Assembly (NCBI GenBank): GCA_963807925.1
Contig: CAWEDP010000001.1
Coordinates: forward strand, 1-64,000
Reading direction: 5' to 3'
Length of the DNA: 64,000 nucleotides
DNA from: CAWEDP01 sp963807925
GTDB taxonomy: Bacteria > Acidobacteriota > Vicinamibacteria > Vicinamibacterales > CAVVIG01
The position numbers and the translations under genes are program-made. The notes under the pieces are model-generated. The model worked only from the letters and a program-made list of their open reading frames with translations. It did no database searches and was not told the origin of the DNA. Positions 15,109 to 24,637 of this stretch are shown here, one piece after another; within the stretch, counting starts at the first letter, position 1; each line of letters begins with the position of its first letter.

Positions 15109-15828
15109 ATGCGCCGCTGTGGTCGGCAGGACAGGGTCCCTTTGCATTCACGGATTCACATCGGCATTGCCACCGTCGCGCTCGCGCTGACGTGCGCGCC
15201 CGGCGCCTTCGCGCAGCAAACCGACGACGGCGCGGACCCACCCCGCACCGCCCGGACAGCCGGTCGCGTTTTCGGTGTGCTTCCAGGTGCCGCCACGGTC
15301 GAATCGAACGCGCCCTTCGGTCCTGTCGCCAGGAAGGACATGTTCGCCCTCGCGGTGGACCAGTCGTTCGACAGGAACGTGTTTCCGTTCGTCGGAGTGG
15401 TCGCCTCGCTCGGAGTCGGCCAACCATCGGAAACCTACTGGAAGCGTTACGCGACGTCGCTCTCCGACAATACGATTGGCAATTTCATGACGACGGCAAT
15501 CTTCCCGGCAGTGTTCCACCAGGACCCGCGGTACTTCGAGCGCGGGACCGGCAGTGTTCTGCACCGGGCGGGTTACGCCGCAAGCCGCACCGTGCTGACG
15601 CGGTCCCAGCACGATGGCCGTCGGGCGTTCAACATATCGCTGATCGGAGGAGACACGGTCACAGGCCTCCTGTCGGACATCTACTATCCGGCGGCCCAGC
15701 GCTCGGCTGGCGACACGACGGCCCGCATCGGCTCGCAGGTCATGTGGAACGCGATCGCCTACGAGTGCGAGGAATTCTGGCCGGATGTCCGCCGCCGGCT
15801 GCAGCACGTCTTCCTCCGGCATCCGTGA
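15109..15828 (+). CDS. Secreted/outer-membrane-associated protein, acidobacterial family
   Basis: This protein has 239 residues from ATG 15109, with signal sequence IGIATVALALTCAPGAFAQQ. The body carries FHQDPRYFERGTGS, RTVLTRSQHDGRRAFNISLI and SDIYYPAAQR, motifs I associate with a widespread uncharacterised acidobacterial protein often found near TonB receptors. Alternating small and aromatic residues suggest membrane or barrel association. No enzymatic motif was seen. No clear ribosome-binding site precedes it. Confidence 0.7.
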   Translation: MRRCGRQDRVPLHSRIHIGIATVALALTCAPGAFAQQTDDGADPPRTARTAGRVFGVLPGAATVESNAPFGPVARKDMFALAVDQSFDRNVFPFVGVVASLGVGQPSETYWKRYATSLSDNTIGNFMTTAIFPAVFHQDPRYFERGTGSVLHRAGYAASRTVLTRSQHDGRRAFNISLIGGDTVTGLLSDIYYPAAQRSAGDTTARIGSQVMWNAIAYECEEFWPDVRRRLQHVFLRHP

Positions 15829-15919
15829 GTCGATTCGCGGGCGCCGGCCGGGCGGTAGCGCAACGGAGCGTCGCTCCGTGCGCCTGGAAATATGTCAACA
15901 TCGCGCGGGGAGGATGACG

Positions 15920-16351
15920 ATGAAATCGATTCTGTCTCTCGCCTGCCTCGCGGTTCTCACGTTGGGCGCGACCGGCGCGTGGTCTCAGTCGCCTCAACCC
16001 CGGCCGTACAAAGTCGTGTTCGACCTGACCAGCCAGGATCCGCTGGATCAACAGGCGGTCCTGCGGTGGATCAAGGAAGTCTCTTCGGTGAACCCGGACA
16101 CGGAGATGGAAGTCGTGATGTACGGGCGAGGTCTGGATCTGGTGGTCTCGGGGAAAAGCGCCCGGGAGTCGGACGTCAAGGAGGCCATGAGGACGGCGCA
16201 CGCCAGCTTCAGGGTCTGCGCCATCGCGATGAAGAACCAGCGCGTGGACAAGAGTCAGCTGCTGCCAAACGTCGGGGTCGTGCCTGACGGCATCGGCGAA
16301 ATCGTCGCCAAGCAGCGAGCCGGCTGGGGCTACATCAAGGTCGGGCACTGA
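15920..16351 (+). CDS. DsrE-like family periplasmic protein
   Basis: This protein has 143 residues, with signal peptide MKSILSLACLAVLTLGATGAWS. A DsrE/DsrF-like Rossmann-type fold follows: YKVVFDLTSQDPLDQQAVLR, then MEVVMYGRGLDLVVSGKS, CAIAMKNQRVD and PDGIGEIVAKQRAGWGYIKV. The periplasmic subgroup has a conserved Cys, here Cys in FRVCAIAM. The start is ATG 15920, with GGGGAGG about 7 nt upstream; ATG 15914 is too close. The role in sulfur transfer is uncertain for this subgroup. Confidence 0.85.
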   Translation: MKSILSLACLAVLTLGATGAWSQSPQPRPYKVVFDLTSQDPLDQQAVLRWIKEVSSVNPDTEMEVVMYGRGLDLVVSGKSARESDVKEAMRTAHASFRVCAIAMKNQRVDKSQLLPNVGVVPDGIGEIVAKQRAGWGYIKVGH

Positions 16352-16389
16352 AGCCGAAGGGCCCGGTCCCGCAATCGTGAATCGCGCGC

Positions 16390-17199
16390 TCAGCGACGCC
16401 GGCCGACGACCTGCACCTTGTTGTCGAACGCCAGCACACCGGAGAACGACCGGGCGATGCTCTCCGCCTTGATCCGTTCGAGATCGGAGTCGACGAAGCC
16501 CGTCAGGGTGACGTGCCCGTTGCTCACGATCACGTGAACGGGCGGATCGACCATCGAGTAGTTCTCGAAGGCCTGATCGCGATAGATCGCGCTCGCAATC
16601 AGCACGCGCAGGCGATCGTCCGGCTCGGAGACCGGGAGCACCTCCAGCTTGTTGTCGATGTCCTGGACGCCGCGCACCTTGCCGATCCGTTCCAGGAGAT
16701 CGGTCTGCTTCTCCGGCGCGGTGACCGCGCCGATGACCGTCACGACTCCATTGCGCACGCGCCCCTGGATATCGTCGTACACGGTGTACCGGTCGTACTT
16801 GCGAATGCGATCGACGACCGCACGGGCGAGCGCCGCGTCGCTCTCGGCCCTGTCGATGGTCACCTCGGCCACGACCGACGCGACGTGCCCCGCATCGAGA
16901 ACGCGTTTGACGGCCTCCTGCTTCCACCACACGCTGGGGACGGTGCCAGACAGCGTCACGACATCGCCGCGCACCTCCACAACGAACCGGCCGTCGAGTT
17001 TCGACAGCCGCCGCTCGATGTCGGCCTGGCGTTGCCGGTCGGCTGGAGAGGCCGTCCCCTGCGGCGCCATCGGCGCGCCGGGCGCCGGCCGTGCCACCCC
17101 CACCGCCGATACACCCGGCACCATGGCCAGCCACAGACACATCAGGCAATGCGCGGTGAGGCCCCGGAGACGCCGTTCTGTCGTGGACCGCTGAGCCAT
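16390..17199 (-). CDS. BON-domain periplasmic protein
   Basis: This protein has 269 residues from ATG 17199, with an N-terminal signal segment (LTAHCLMCLWLAMVPGVSAV). Three BON-like repeats follow (about 55-120 RFVVEVRGDVVTLSGTVPS, 125-190 RVRNGVVTVIGAVT, 205-265 VHVIVSNGHVTLTGFVDSD), each with the typical V-x-x-G-x-V-x-L-x-G-x-V strand motif. BON domains bind phospholipids or peptidoglycan in the envelope. The start is 2 bp after the stop of the upstream 17202-18050 gene, so both are one transcript. Confidence 0.88.
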   Translation of the reverse strand: MAQRSTTERRLRGLTAHCLMCLWLAMVPGVSAVGVARPAPGAPMAPQGTASPADRQRQADIERRLSKLDGRFVVEVRGDVVTLSGTVPSVWWKQEAVKRVLDAGHVASVVAEVTIDRAESDAALARAVVDRIRKYDRYTVYDDIQGRVRNGVVTVIGAVTAPEKQTDLLERIGKVRGVQDIDNKLEVLPVSEPDDRLRVLIASAIYRDQAFENYSMVDPPVHVIVSNGHVTLTGFVDSDLERIKAESIARSFSGVLAFDNKVQVVGRRR

Positions 17200-17201
17200 G
17201 G

Positions 17202-18050
17202 TCAGTGCCGCCCGTTCAGGAACGATTCGAACTTCTGGTTCTCGAGGCAGACGAACTCGATCATTTCGCTGTTCAACAGGACGCGCTGGTTCACGCGGAC
17301 CGTCCACGGCCGGGTGTACGCCTTCGGGTCGTCGACCGTGACGTCGATCTCGAGCGTGCCGTAGGTCGGCCGCCGGAACCGTTCGGTGATCTTCGCCGCA
17401 TCGGTGAGCGGATTGCCGACGATGTCGAGCCAGCCGCCATCGCGCAACCCGGTGGTCTCGACCACAAGCGCATCGCCCTCCCAGTGGCCGACCGAGTACC
17501 CGTACCACCACGGTTGCGCGTCGGACGGCAGGGAGCGGCCGTCCATGAAGATGGACCGAAGGCCGTAGTTGGCCTCGTACACGATCACGATGAGATCGCG
17601 CGCCTGAATCATGCGTCGCGGCTGACCGTGGTTGTGAAACTGCATGATGCCCATGGGCAGACAGTGCGCGTCTGGGTTGTCCTTGCTGTTCTCAGCCTTG
17701 CGCGACTTCACCAGCGCCGCGGCCCAGGGCTGGAGCGGCAGACCGTCTTTCATGTTGGCGCCGGCGTCCCTGAACGTCGTCACGGGCGGTCCGATCGAAA
17801 ACAAGGGCGGTGGACCGGGCACGGTGCCGCCGCCCGCGGGCCCGAGTTGCCCGTCCCCGCGGATCCAGATGCCCGAGAAATCCGGCTTCCCGTCGGCCGT
17901 CCGCGGCGCCGCGGCCGTCAGATCGGGGGTGCCATCGGGCGTCCTCGGAACGCCCGGCGTGGAGTACGGCGGCCATTGCGCCTCGAGCGCCGGCGCGACG
18001 GCAAACGCCACCGCGAGCATTATCGCCGTCCTCAGCTGATTCGTCCGCAC
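17202..18050 (-). CDS. Secreted 'DGKPDFSGIW' family protein
   Basis: This protein has 282 residues with a signal peptide (TAIMLAVAFAVAPALEAQ). Two copies of the motif RTPDGTPDLTAAAPR/RTADGKPDFSGIWI sit at the start. The C-terminal domain follows with IFMDGRSLPSDAQPWWYGY, GHWEGDALVVETTGL and KAYTRPWTVRVNQRVLL. This is an abundant uncharacterised secreted family of Acidobacteriota. Paralogues here are at 29185, 30084, 50025, 58149 and, more distantly, 60485. It forms an operon with a BON protein. The function is unknown; a lipocalin/beta-barrel-like binding fold is a guess. Confidence 0.85.
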   Translation of the reverse strand: MRTNQLRTAIMLAVAFAVAPALEAQWPPYSTPGVPRTPDGTPDLTAAAPRTADGKPDFSGIWIRGDGQLGPAGGGTVPGPPPLFSIGPPVTTFRDAGANMKDGLPLQPWAAALVKSRKAENSKDNPDAHCLPMGIMQFHNHGQPRRMIQARDLIVIVYEANYGLRSIFMDGRSLPSDAQPWWYGYSVGHWEGDALVVETTGLRDGGWLDIVGNPLTDAAKITERFRRPTYGTLEIDVTVDDPKAYTRPWTVRVNQRVLLNSEMIEFVCLENQKFESFLNGRH

Positions 18051-18242
18051 GTCGGCTCCAAGCTCATCGACCGTGCATCAGTCCGGATTGTAGACGATGC
18101 GGCGGGCCTGGTGGAGACGTTGGTAGCATTTTCGGGAGGTTCACCGTGGCGTCACAGCGCTGTCGCGATCGACTGGTACCCTGCACGGGCTTCACGAAAA
18201 CCTTATCATGCCTTCGCATCGGGTTAAGAGAGGGACAATCGA

Positions 18243-21200
18243 GTGACCCGCATCCACCTGCTTCTTCTTCCCCTGGCGCTCGTCGCTGCCATCGTGGCCG
18301 TGGGTGCCTCAGGCGCGTCAGGTTCGGGATCCATCGCGATCCTCAGCAGCAGCCCGATCGTCCAGGACTTCAATACGCTGTCGAGCAGCGGTTCCCCTTC
18401 CACGCTGCTGCCTGCGGGCTGGTACCTGACAGAGCTCGGAACCGGCACCGCGGCAGACGGCGCGTATGTCGTCGGCACAGGATCGAGCAACGGCGGTGGC
18501 GCCTACAGCTTCGGCGCGGCGGCCGACAGCGACCGGGCGCTGGGCAGCGTCGGCAGCGGCAGCGTCACGGCCGTCCACTACGGAGCACGGTTCACGAACA
18601 ATGGCTCCGGCCCCATAGTGGCGCTCGCGATCTCATTTGACGGCGAGATGTGGCGCCGCGGGGGCGCTTCGACGGTCGGCGACGGCCTCACGTTCTCCTA
18701 CAGCACCGACGCCACGGACCTGACGACGGGAACGTTCACCGAGGGGGCCGTGCTCGACTTCGCCTCTCTCGGAAATGCCTGTCTGAACGCCACGGGAGCG
18801 ACCGACGGAAACGCCCCTGCGTGCCGCGCCTCGATCAGCGGCACGATCGCCAGCCTGTCGGTGAATCCCGGCTCGTCGATCTGGCTCAGGTGGACGGACA
18901 CGGACACGACCGGCTCCGACGATGGCGTCGCGATCGACAACGTCAGCGTGACGGCTGTCTTCTCTTCGGATCCGACCCCGCCAACCGCGACAGGATCGGC
19001 TTCCCCGAATCCGGCGGGCCCCGGGCAGGACGTGACGCTGAGCGGCGCGATCTCGCCGGGGTTCAATCCGTCCTCCCAGAGCTACGAGGTGGCGTGCGAC
19101 CTCGGCCCGATTGGCGGATCGAGCCGTCAGATCCTGCCGACGACCGGCGCCACCTTCGCCTACTCCGCGCAGGTATCGGCTCGAGCGTCTCTCGGCGCCG
19201 CGCCGCTGGCATGCACGGTGACCGACGATCGAGCCCGCACTTCGCCGTTCAGCATCGACCTGACCGTTCTGCTTCCTCTGAACGACAGCTGCGGGGCAGC
19301 GGCGACGCCGGTCAGCTCCATTCAGGGGTCCGGACCGCTCAGTCGGCTGACCGGACAGACCGTCGACGTCGAGGCTGTCGTGGTGGCGGACTTTCAAGGA
19401 TCGGACGCGCTTTCGGGCTTCTACGTCGAAGCGCCTGCGGGGGAGCAGGACGACAATCCGGGCACGTCGGAAGGCGCGTTCGTCTTCAGCTCGACGGCGG
19501 TCGCTCGCGGCGACCGGGTCCGCGTGCGTGGAACGGTCGCCGAGTTCGCGTCCAGCACCGGATCGGCCATCTCGCATCTCACCGAGGTGAGCGGCGTCTC
19601 CAGCGTCCAGGCGTGCAGCGCGGGCAACCCGTTGCCCGCCCCGGTCGACGTCATGCTTCCGATCGACGAGCTGTCTCAATGGGAACGCTACGAAGGCATG
19701 CTGGTCCGCTTCAGCCAGCCGCTTGTCGTCACCGGGACCTTCAACCTCGGGCAGTTCGGCCAGGTCGATCTCGCTCCGCGCGTTCTCTATCAGCCGACGC
19801 AGCGTGTCGGGACCACCGGAGCGTGGGCCGCCGCGACCGACCTCGCGAGCCGCAGCCGAATCGCTCTGGACGACGGCAGCACGCTCTCAAACGCCAACAT
19901 CAACGGCGGCACCGTCGCCCCCTATCCACCGCCTGGTCTGAGCGACTCGAACACGCTCCGTGTGGGGGCTCTCGTGAACCCGAACGGCGAGAACCCACCC
20001 GTTCCGCTGATTGGTGTTCTTGACGATCGTTTCGGCGCCTATCGCATCCAGCCAACCTCTCCGGTGACGTTTTCGAACGCGCCGAATCCGCGTCCGGACA
20101 CCGCCGTCGTGGCCGCCGCCGCAGGCGCGCGCTTCCGGATTGTCAGCGCGAACGTCCTGAACTTCTTCACGACCCTGGGCAGTCGGGGCGCAGCGACCGA
20201 CGACGAACTGGTTCACCAGCGCGCGAAGATCGTGGCAGAGCTCGGCCGGGCGCGGGGCGACGTCATCGGCCTCAGCGAGCTCCAGAATTTCGCCAACGGT
20301 CAGACCGATGGCGGGACATATACCAACGCAGCCATCGCCGACCTCACCTCGGCACTCGCTGCGGCCACCGGCAGGAACTATCGATATCTCGATACGATCG
20401 ATATCGCCAACATCGCAGCGGGTAACGCGGTCGCCGACAACGGCACCGACGCGATCCGCAGCGGCCTCGTTTACGACGCCGGGGCCGTCACGCCGGTCGG
20501 TCCTGCCGCGCTGTACTATCAACACGATCAGAATCGCCCGACGCTCGCGCAGACCTTCAGGCCGGCCGGCGGCATCCATCCCGAGCAACAGACCTTCACC
20601 GTCGTGGTCAATCACTTCCGCTCGAAGGGCTCGGCGTGCGGCCCCGGCATCGACGATCTCTATCAGGGCAACTGCAATGGAATGCGTCTCTCGATGGCGA
20701 ACGGCATTGCGACGTGGCTGGACGGCAATCCCACGTGGGATCCGGCAGGCGCCAGTCGCCGATCCGTTCTCATCGGCGATTTCAACGCCTATTTCGGCGA
20801 GGATCCCATTCAGGCGCTCGTTGGGAGCGGCGCGTACACGAACCTGATCGATCTTCTGCTCGGGGACGGCGCCTATTCCTACAACTTCGGGTCGCAGGCC
20901 GGATATCTCGACCACGCCCTGGTCAACCTGGCGGCGCTGCCGCTGGTGAAGGCCGTGGCGGAGCTCCATGTGAACGCCGACGAGCCGGCGGCGCTCCAGG
21001 CGCTCGGCAGCAGCCTCAAGAGCGCCGCCGCCCGCATCGCCTACTATGCGCCCCACGAGTTCGCCGCGTCGGACCACGACCCGATCGTCATCGGATTCAA
21101 CCCGCTGCGGGGCGATTTCAATGACGATGGCACGTTGAACGCGAGCGACCGGACGGCTCTGCTCGCTGCGATCGAGCATGGCCGCTCCGCTCACGACGTC

Positions 21201-21302
21201 ATCGACCGGCGGATGGACATGAACCAGGACGGCGCGGTCACGATGGACGACTTCTTTGTCTGGCAGAGCCTGTTCATCGCCTGGCAACACGGCTTGCACT
21301 GA
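18243..21302 (+). CDS. ExeM/NucH-type extracellular nuclease with dockerin-like C-terminus
   Basis: This protein has 1019 residues with signal peptide MTRIHLLLLPLALVAAIVAV. Residues 30-240 form a beta-sandwich, followed by an Ig-like stretch and an OB-like region typical of ExeM/NucH (LTGQTVDVEAVVVADFQGSD, RGDRVRVRGTV). The endonuclease/exonuclease/phosphatase domain spans about 630-960 with VLNFFTTLGS, GLSELQN, VVVNHFRSKG, LIGDFNAYFGEDP, DHALV and ASDHDPIVIGF, so the catalytic Glu, Asp/Asn and His are present. The last 60 residues hold two EF-hand-like segments (GDFNDDGTLNASDR, DMNQDGAVTMDDF) as in type I dockerins. It likely degrades extracellular DNA. Confidence 0.9.
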   Translation: MTRIHLLLLPLALVAAIVAVGASGASGSGSIAILSSSPIVQDFNTLSSSGSPSTLLPAGWYLTELGTGTAADGAYVVGTGSSNGGGAYSFGAAADSDRALGSVGSGSVTAVHYGARFTNNGSGPIVALAISFDGEMWRRGGASTVGDGLTFSYSTDATDLTTGTFTEGAVLDFASLGNACLNATGATDGNAPACRASISGTIASLSVNPGSSIWLRWTDTDTTGSDDGVAIDNVSVTAVFSSDPTPPTATGSASPNPAGPGQDVTLSGAISPGFNPSSQSYEVACDLGPIGGSSRQILPTTGATFAYSAQVSARASLGAAPLACTVTDDRARTSPFSIDLTVLLPLNDSCGAAATPVSSIQGSGPLSRLTGQTVDVEAVVVADFQGSDALSGFYVEAPAGEQDDNPGTSEGAFVFSSTAVARGDRVRVRGTVAEFASSTGSAISHLTEVSGVSSVQACSAGNPLPAPVDVMLPIDELSQWERYEGMLVRFSQPLVVTGTFNLGQFGQVDLAPRVLYQPTQRVGTTGAWAAATDLASRSRIALDDGSTLSNANINGGTVAPYPPPGLSDSNTLRVGALVNPNGENPPVPLIGVLDDRFGAYRIQPTSPVTFSNAPNPRPDTAVVAAAAGARFRIVSANVLNFFTTLGSRGAATDDELVHQRAKIVAELGRARGDVIGLSELQNFANGQTDGGTYTNAAIADLTSALAAATGRNYRYLDTIDIANIAAGNAVADNGTDAIRSGLVYDAGAVTPVGPAALYYQHDQNRPTLAQTFRPAGGIHPEQQTFTVVVNHFRSKGSACGPGIDDLYQGNCNGMRLSMANGIATWLDGNPTWDPAGASRRSVLIGDFNAYFGEDPIQALVGSGAYTNLIDLLLGDGAYSYNFGSQAGYLDHALVNLAALPLVKAVAELHVNADEPAALQALGSSLKSAAARIAYYAPHEFAASDHDPIVIGFNPLRGDFNDDGTLNASDRTALLAAIEHGRSAHDVIDRRMDMNQDGAVTMDDFFVWQSLFIAWQHGLH

Positions 21303-21367
21303 CGTTTTCGGGCGATTGAGGGCCGGGCCGGCAGTGGTGCTGCGCGAGTGTGTCGAGCCGGGCGGCC

Positions 21368-24300
21368 TTACGGGCCCGGCGATCGGCCGATCGGCTCGTC
21401 GCCGGCCGTTCCGAACCCGACGGCGGCGCTGCCACCACCCGAGAACATCGAGTACCAGGCGCCATTTCTGAAGATCAGGAAGTCGGCTTTGCCGTCGCCG
21501 TCCTGGTCGCCGGCCAGCGGGATGTCGCCGCCCGTCCCGAACCCGGCGCTGAGCGTGCCGCCGCTCGACTGCAATACCCACCAGGTGCCGGTGCCGGGCC
21601 GGAACACGGCGAGGTCGGTCCTGCCGTCGCCGTCGAAGTCGCCGGGCACCGGGATGTCGCCCGACGTTCCCCACAGACCGACCTTCGAGGCGCCACCGGA
21701 CTCGAGCACGTACCAGGCGCCCGCGCGAAAGATGATCAGATCGGCCTTGCCGTCACCATCGACATCGCCGACGAGCGGCTGATCCCCGCTGCTGCCCCAC
21801 GCGAAGGAACTGGAGCCGCCGGTGGATCTCTTGATCCACCATGCGCCGGTGCCCGGCCGGAAGACCACCAGATCCGCCTTGCCATCGCCGTCCACGTCGC
21901 CGGCGAGCGGGATGTCACCGCTCGTGCCCCACGAGTCCACGCGCACCATGCCGGTGCCAGACTGCAGGATGAACCAGGCGCCAGTGGACGGCCGGAACAC
22001 CGCGATGTCCGTCCTGCCATCGCCATCGTAGTCGGCTGCCACATCGACATCGCCGATCGCACCCCACGCGGTCGCCGTCGCGCTTCCGCCGCTCAGGGCC
22101 GAGTACCAGGCGCCCGTCGCGGGTCTGAACACGGTCAGGTCGCTTCTTGCATCGCCGTCGAAATCCCCTGCGACCACGCGCGGAACGCTGAGATGCGTGG
22201 TGAACGTCGCCGTGTAGGTCGTGGCGACGATCGGCGAGACCGCATGGCTGATCGCCCCGCCATCGCTCCACGCGCTCCAGGCGTACTCCGTTCCTGTCGT
22301 CCCGCTCTGGGGTGAGGCTGTCCCGACCGTGTGACTCGCCCCAGCGATCCACCAGAAGGTCTGGGCGCTGGCGTATGAGGTTCCGTCAACCGTAAAGGTG
22401 CGGCCCGACGGACTCGTCTGCACGGTGACCGAGATGGTTGGCGTGAAGGCCGCCACCTCCGCGATCGGCCCGTTCATGGTCACGGTCGCCTGGTTGTCCG
22501 TTCCCGTGTACGACGTGACCCCCGTCCCGGTCCAGCCGCTGAAGCTGTACCCCGCGGCCGGCGCCGCGGAGATCTGGACCGTCTGGCCACCGGTGTAGTA
22601 GCCGGTCGCGGGAGTCACCGTGCCGCCGGTGCCGGCACTCATCGTCAACTGGTACTTCGTGGTGAAGTTCGCGGTGTACGCCGTCGAGGCACCCGGGGTC
22701 ACGGTGTGGCTGATCGTCCCTCCGTCGCTCCAGCTGCTCCACGCATACCGCGTCCCCGCTCCCCCGCTCTGCAGCGCCGTGGTCGCGATGGTGTGACTCG
22801 CTCCCGCCGTCCACGAGAACGTATGCGCGCTGCTGTACGGCGTCCCGTCCACCATGAACGTGCGGCCCGACGGGTTGGTTTGCACGGCGACCGAAATCGG
22901 CCCCGTCGATCCCACCTGGACGACCGAGGCGGTGGATGGGATGCCGTTCACCACGACTTCGAGATCGCTCGCGCCGGTTTCGATGTCCGCGGGCACATCG
23001 AACGACGTGCTCACGATGGCGTGACCGGTCGCGACCCCCATGCTCGAGTGATCGTGAGTCCGGGCGTAGAACACGTGAGCCGTGGCCCGGTTGGTGAAGC
23101 GGACGAGCGGGTAGTTCGTCGCGGCCTGGAGGTCGTCACCGTAATAGGCGCCTTGCGTCAGACCGTTGAACTGGGTGCCGCTGATCGTGTACGTGCCCCC
23201 GGGTACCACGCTGGCCGGCGCGTTGGCAATCGTCGGCGCCCACGCGGCAGGCGAACCGCCGGTCGGCGTGTAGAGTTGCACGACGCCCGATTGAACGGTC
23301 AGGAGCACCTGCCCCGTCGGGAGCACGAGCATGCCGCCGGCAAACGACGGGTAGTCGCACGTCGGCGCGCAGTTCGGCGGGGACGCGACCTGGGTGATGG
23401 TCGAACCATCGAATTCATAGAAGCGACTTGGCGTCCCGAACACGTTCGCCGCCGACGCGGGCGGAGCTGCCTGTATCAGGACATTGCCAGTGGGCAGGAC
23501 GGCAGCGGGCGCATCGTTGCCACCGTCGCTGTTCGGAAGATCGGGGCCGGCGGCCCAGTTGCCGGTCGCGGTATCAAGAATGGCCGTATGCGCCGAGCCG
23601 GCACAGCACGGCGTGCCGATATTTGGATTCGCGCCCACGACGAACACGGTGCCGTCGGGGCGCAAGGCGCCGGGGCCAATCTCAAACGAGCGACTGCCGT
23701 CCGCGTTGTCCGCCAGCGACACGGGAGTGTGGCCCGCGCTGCTCCAGACGCCTGTGGTCGGGTCGAATCGTTCAGAAGCCGACGTGCCAGCAGGCGTGAC
23801 GTCGACGGTCACGAGCGAATTGTCGGGAAGAAGCACCCAGCCCGCCTCGTCGTTGGTCGTGCCCTGGAATCCTGTCCCAAACGGCGTCCAGGTGAGGCTC
23901 GCCGGATTGAACTTGGCCGTCCTCTTCGAACAGCAGTCCGAGAGAAAATAGGTTCCATCCCCGAGCACGATGCCCATGGCATCGCCAATCGTCGTCCAGC
24001 CAGAGGGTGGGCTCACGGCCGTCCAGGCGTTCGACGCCGGATCGTAGATGGCTCCCTGTGTCTGCCAGACGGAGGTGCACACCGGGTCGCAGTTGTATTC
24101 GCCGCCTTCCACGATCACGCGACCGTCGGGCAGGACCGCGGAGGCGTAATAGAGCGGCGCGTACCCCGATTGCATCGGCGCCAGCGCGCTCCACGTCCCG
24201 GAGGCATAGCTGCCGCGTGCGTCCGGGGTGAGCTTGTACCACTGGTTCGTCAACACCCGCTGGCACATCACAGTGCCGTCTGTCAGGAGCAGACAGTTCG

Positions 24301-24463
24301 ACACCGGAGCGGGCGGACTCGTGGCCGTCGTCCACGTCCCGCTCCCCGCAAAGGCAGCCGTGCGTGATGCCAAATCACCATCGCGTCGTGCGGAAGCGAA
24401 TCGCGCCGTCGCGACAACCAACATGACAGCAGCCGCGGCCATGGAGTGGCTCCGGCGCGTCAT
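21368..24463 (-). CDS. Secreted beta-propeller protein with InlB-like and VCBS/FG-GAP repeats
   Basis: This protein has 1031 residues with a signal peptide (MAAAAVMLVVATARFASA). Residues 40-500 are a kelch/galactose-oxidase-like propeller (VLPDGRVIVEGGEYNCD, LRPDGTVFVVGANPNIG) ending in an Ig-like domain. About 510-780 hold two or three InlB/flagellin-type repeats (TVTPATGYYTGGQTVQISAA). About 790-1031 hold six VCBS/FG-GAP units (GDVDGDGKADLVVFRPGTGA) with Ca-binding D-x-D-x-D-G-x-x-D loops. There is no catalytic Cys-Tyr pair that I could place, so a binding or adhesive role at the surface is more likely than oxidase activity. It is convergent with the nuclease gene at 21302. Confidence 0.85.
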   Translation of the reverse strand: MTRRSHSMAAAAVMLVVATARFASARRDGDLASRTAAFAGSGTWTTATSPPAPVSNCLLLTDGTVMCQRVLTNQWYKLTPDARGSYASGTWSALAPMQSGYAPLYYASAVLPDGRVIVEGGEYNCDPVCTSVWQTQGAIYDPASNAWTAVSPPSGWTTIGDAMGIVLGDGTYFLSDCCSKRTAKFNPASLTWTPFGTGFQGTTNDEAGWVLLPDNSLVTVDVTPAGTSASERFDPTTGVWSSAGHTPVSLADNADGSRSFEIGPGALRPDGTVFVVGANPNIGTPCCAGSAHTAILDTATGNWAAGPDLPNSDGGNDAPAAVLPTGNVLIQAAPPASAANVFGTPSRFYEFDGSTITQVASPPNCAPTCDYPSFAGGMLVLPTGQVLLTVQSGVVQLYTPTGGSPAAWAPTIANAPASVVPGGTYTISGTQFNGLTQGAYYGDDLQAATNYPLVRFTNRATAHVFYARTHDHSSMGVATGHAIVSTSFDVPADIETGASDLEVVVNGIPSTASVVQVGSTGPISVAVQTNPSGRTFMVDGTPYSSAHTFSWTAGASHTIATTALQSGGAGTRYAWSSWSDGGTISHTVTPGASTAYTANFTTKYQLTMSAGTGGTVTPATGYYTGGQTVQISAAPAAGYSFSGWTGTGVTSYTGTDNQATVTMNGPIAEVAAFTPTISVTVQTSPSGRTFTVDGTSYASAQTFWWIAGASHTVGTASPQSGTTGTEYAWSAWSDGGAISHAVSPIVATTYTATFTTHLSVPRVVAGDFDGDARSDLTVFRPATGAWYSALSGGSATATAWGAIGDVDVAADYDGDGRTDIAVFRPSTGAWFILQSGTGMVRVDSWGTSGDIPLAGDVDGDGKADLVVFRPGTGAWWIKRSTGGSSSFAWGSSGDQPLVGDVDGDGKADLIIFRAGAWYVLESGGASKVGLWGTSGDIPVPGDFDGDGRTDLAVFRPGTGTWWVLQSSGGTLSAGFGTGGDIPLAGDQDGDGKADFLIFRNGAWYSMFSGGGSAAVGFGTAGDEPIGRSPGP

Positions 24464-24637
24464 TGCGGCGGCTGCGCCCGGTCAGACGTTCGGCGGCTCA
24501 AGCTGGTAGCCTTGAAACGGATGAGCTTTGGAGCGTGTCAGGTTTGAAACAGTGCGTCAAGGGAAGCGGTGCGTCAAGGTGCGCGAACCCGCCAGGACCG
24601 CGGGACGCCTTGTCCGCCGGGAAGAACGCCGGCCTGC

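Noticed and set aside
19887..21674. 595-codon open frame antisense to the nuclease gene
   Set aside because: It is a shadow frame caused by high GC and codon bias. It is Arg/Gly/Val-rich with no domain, signal or ribosome-binding site, while the sense frame encodes a recognisable nuclease.
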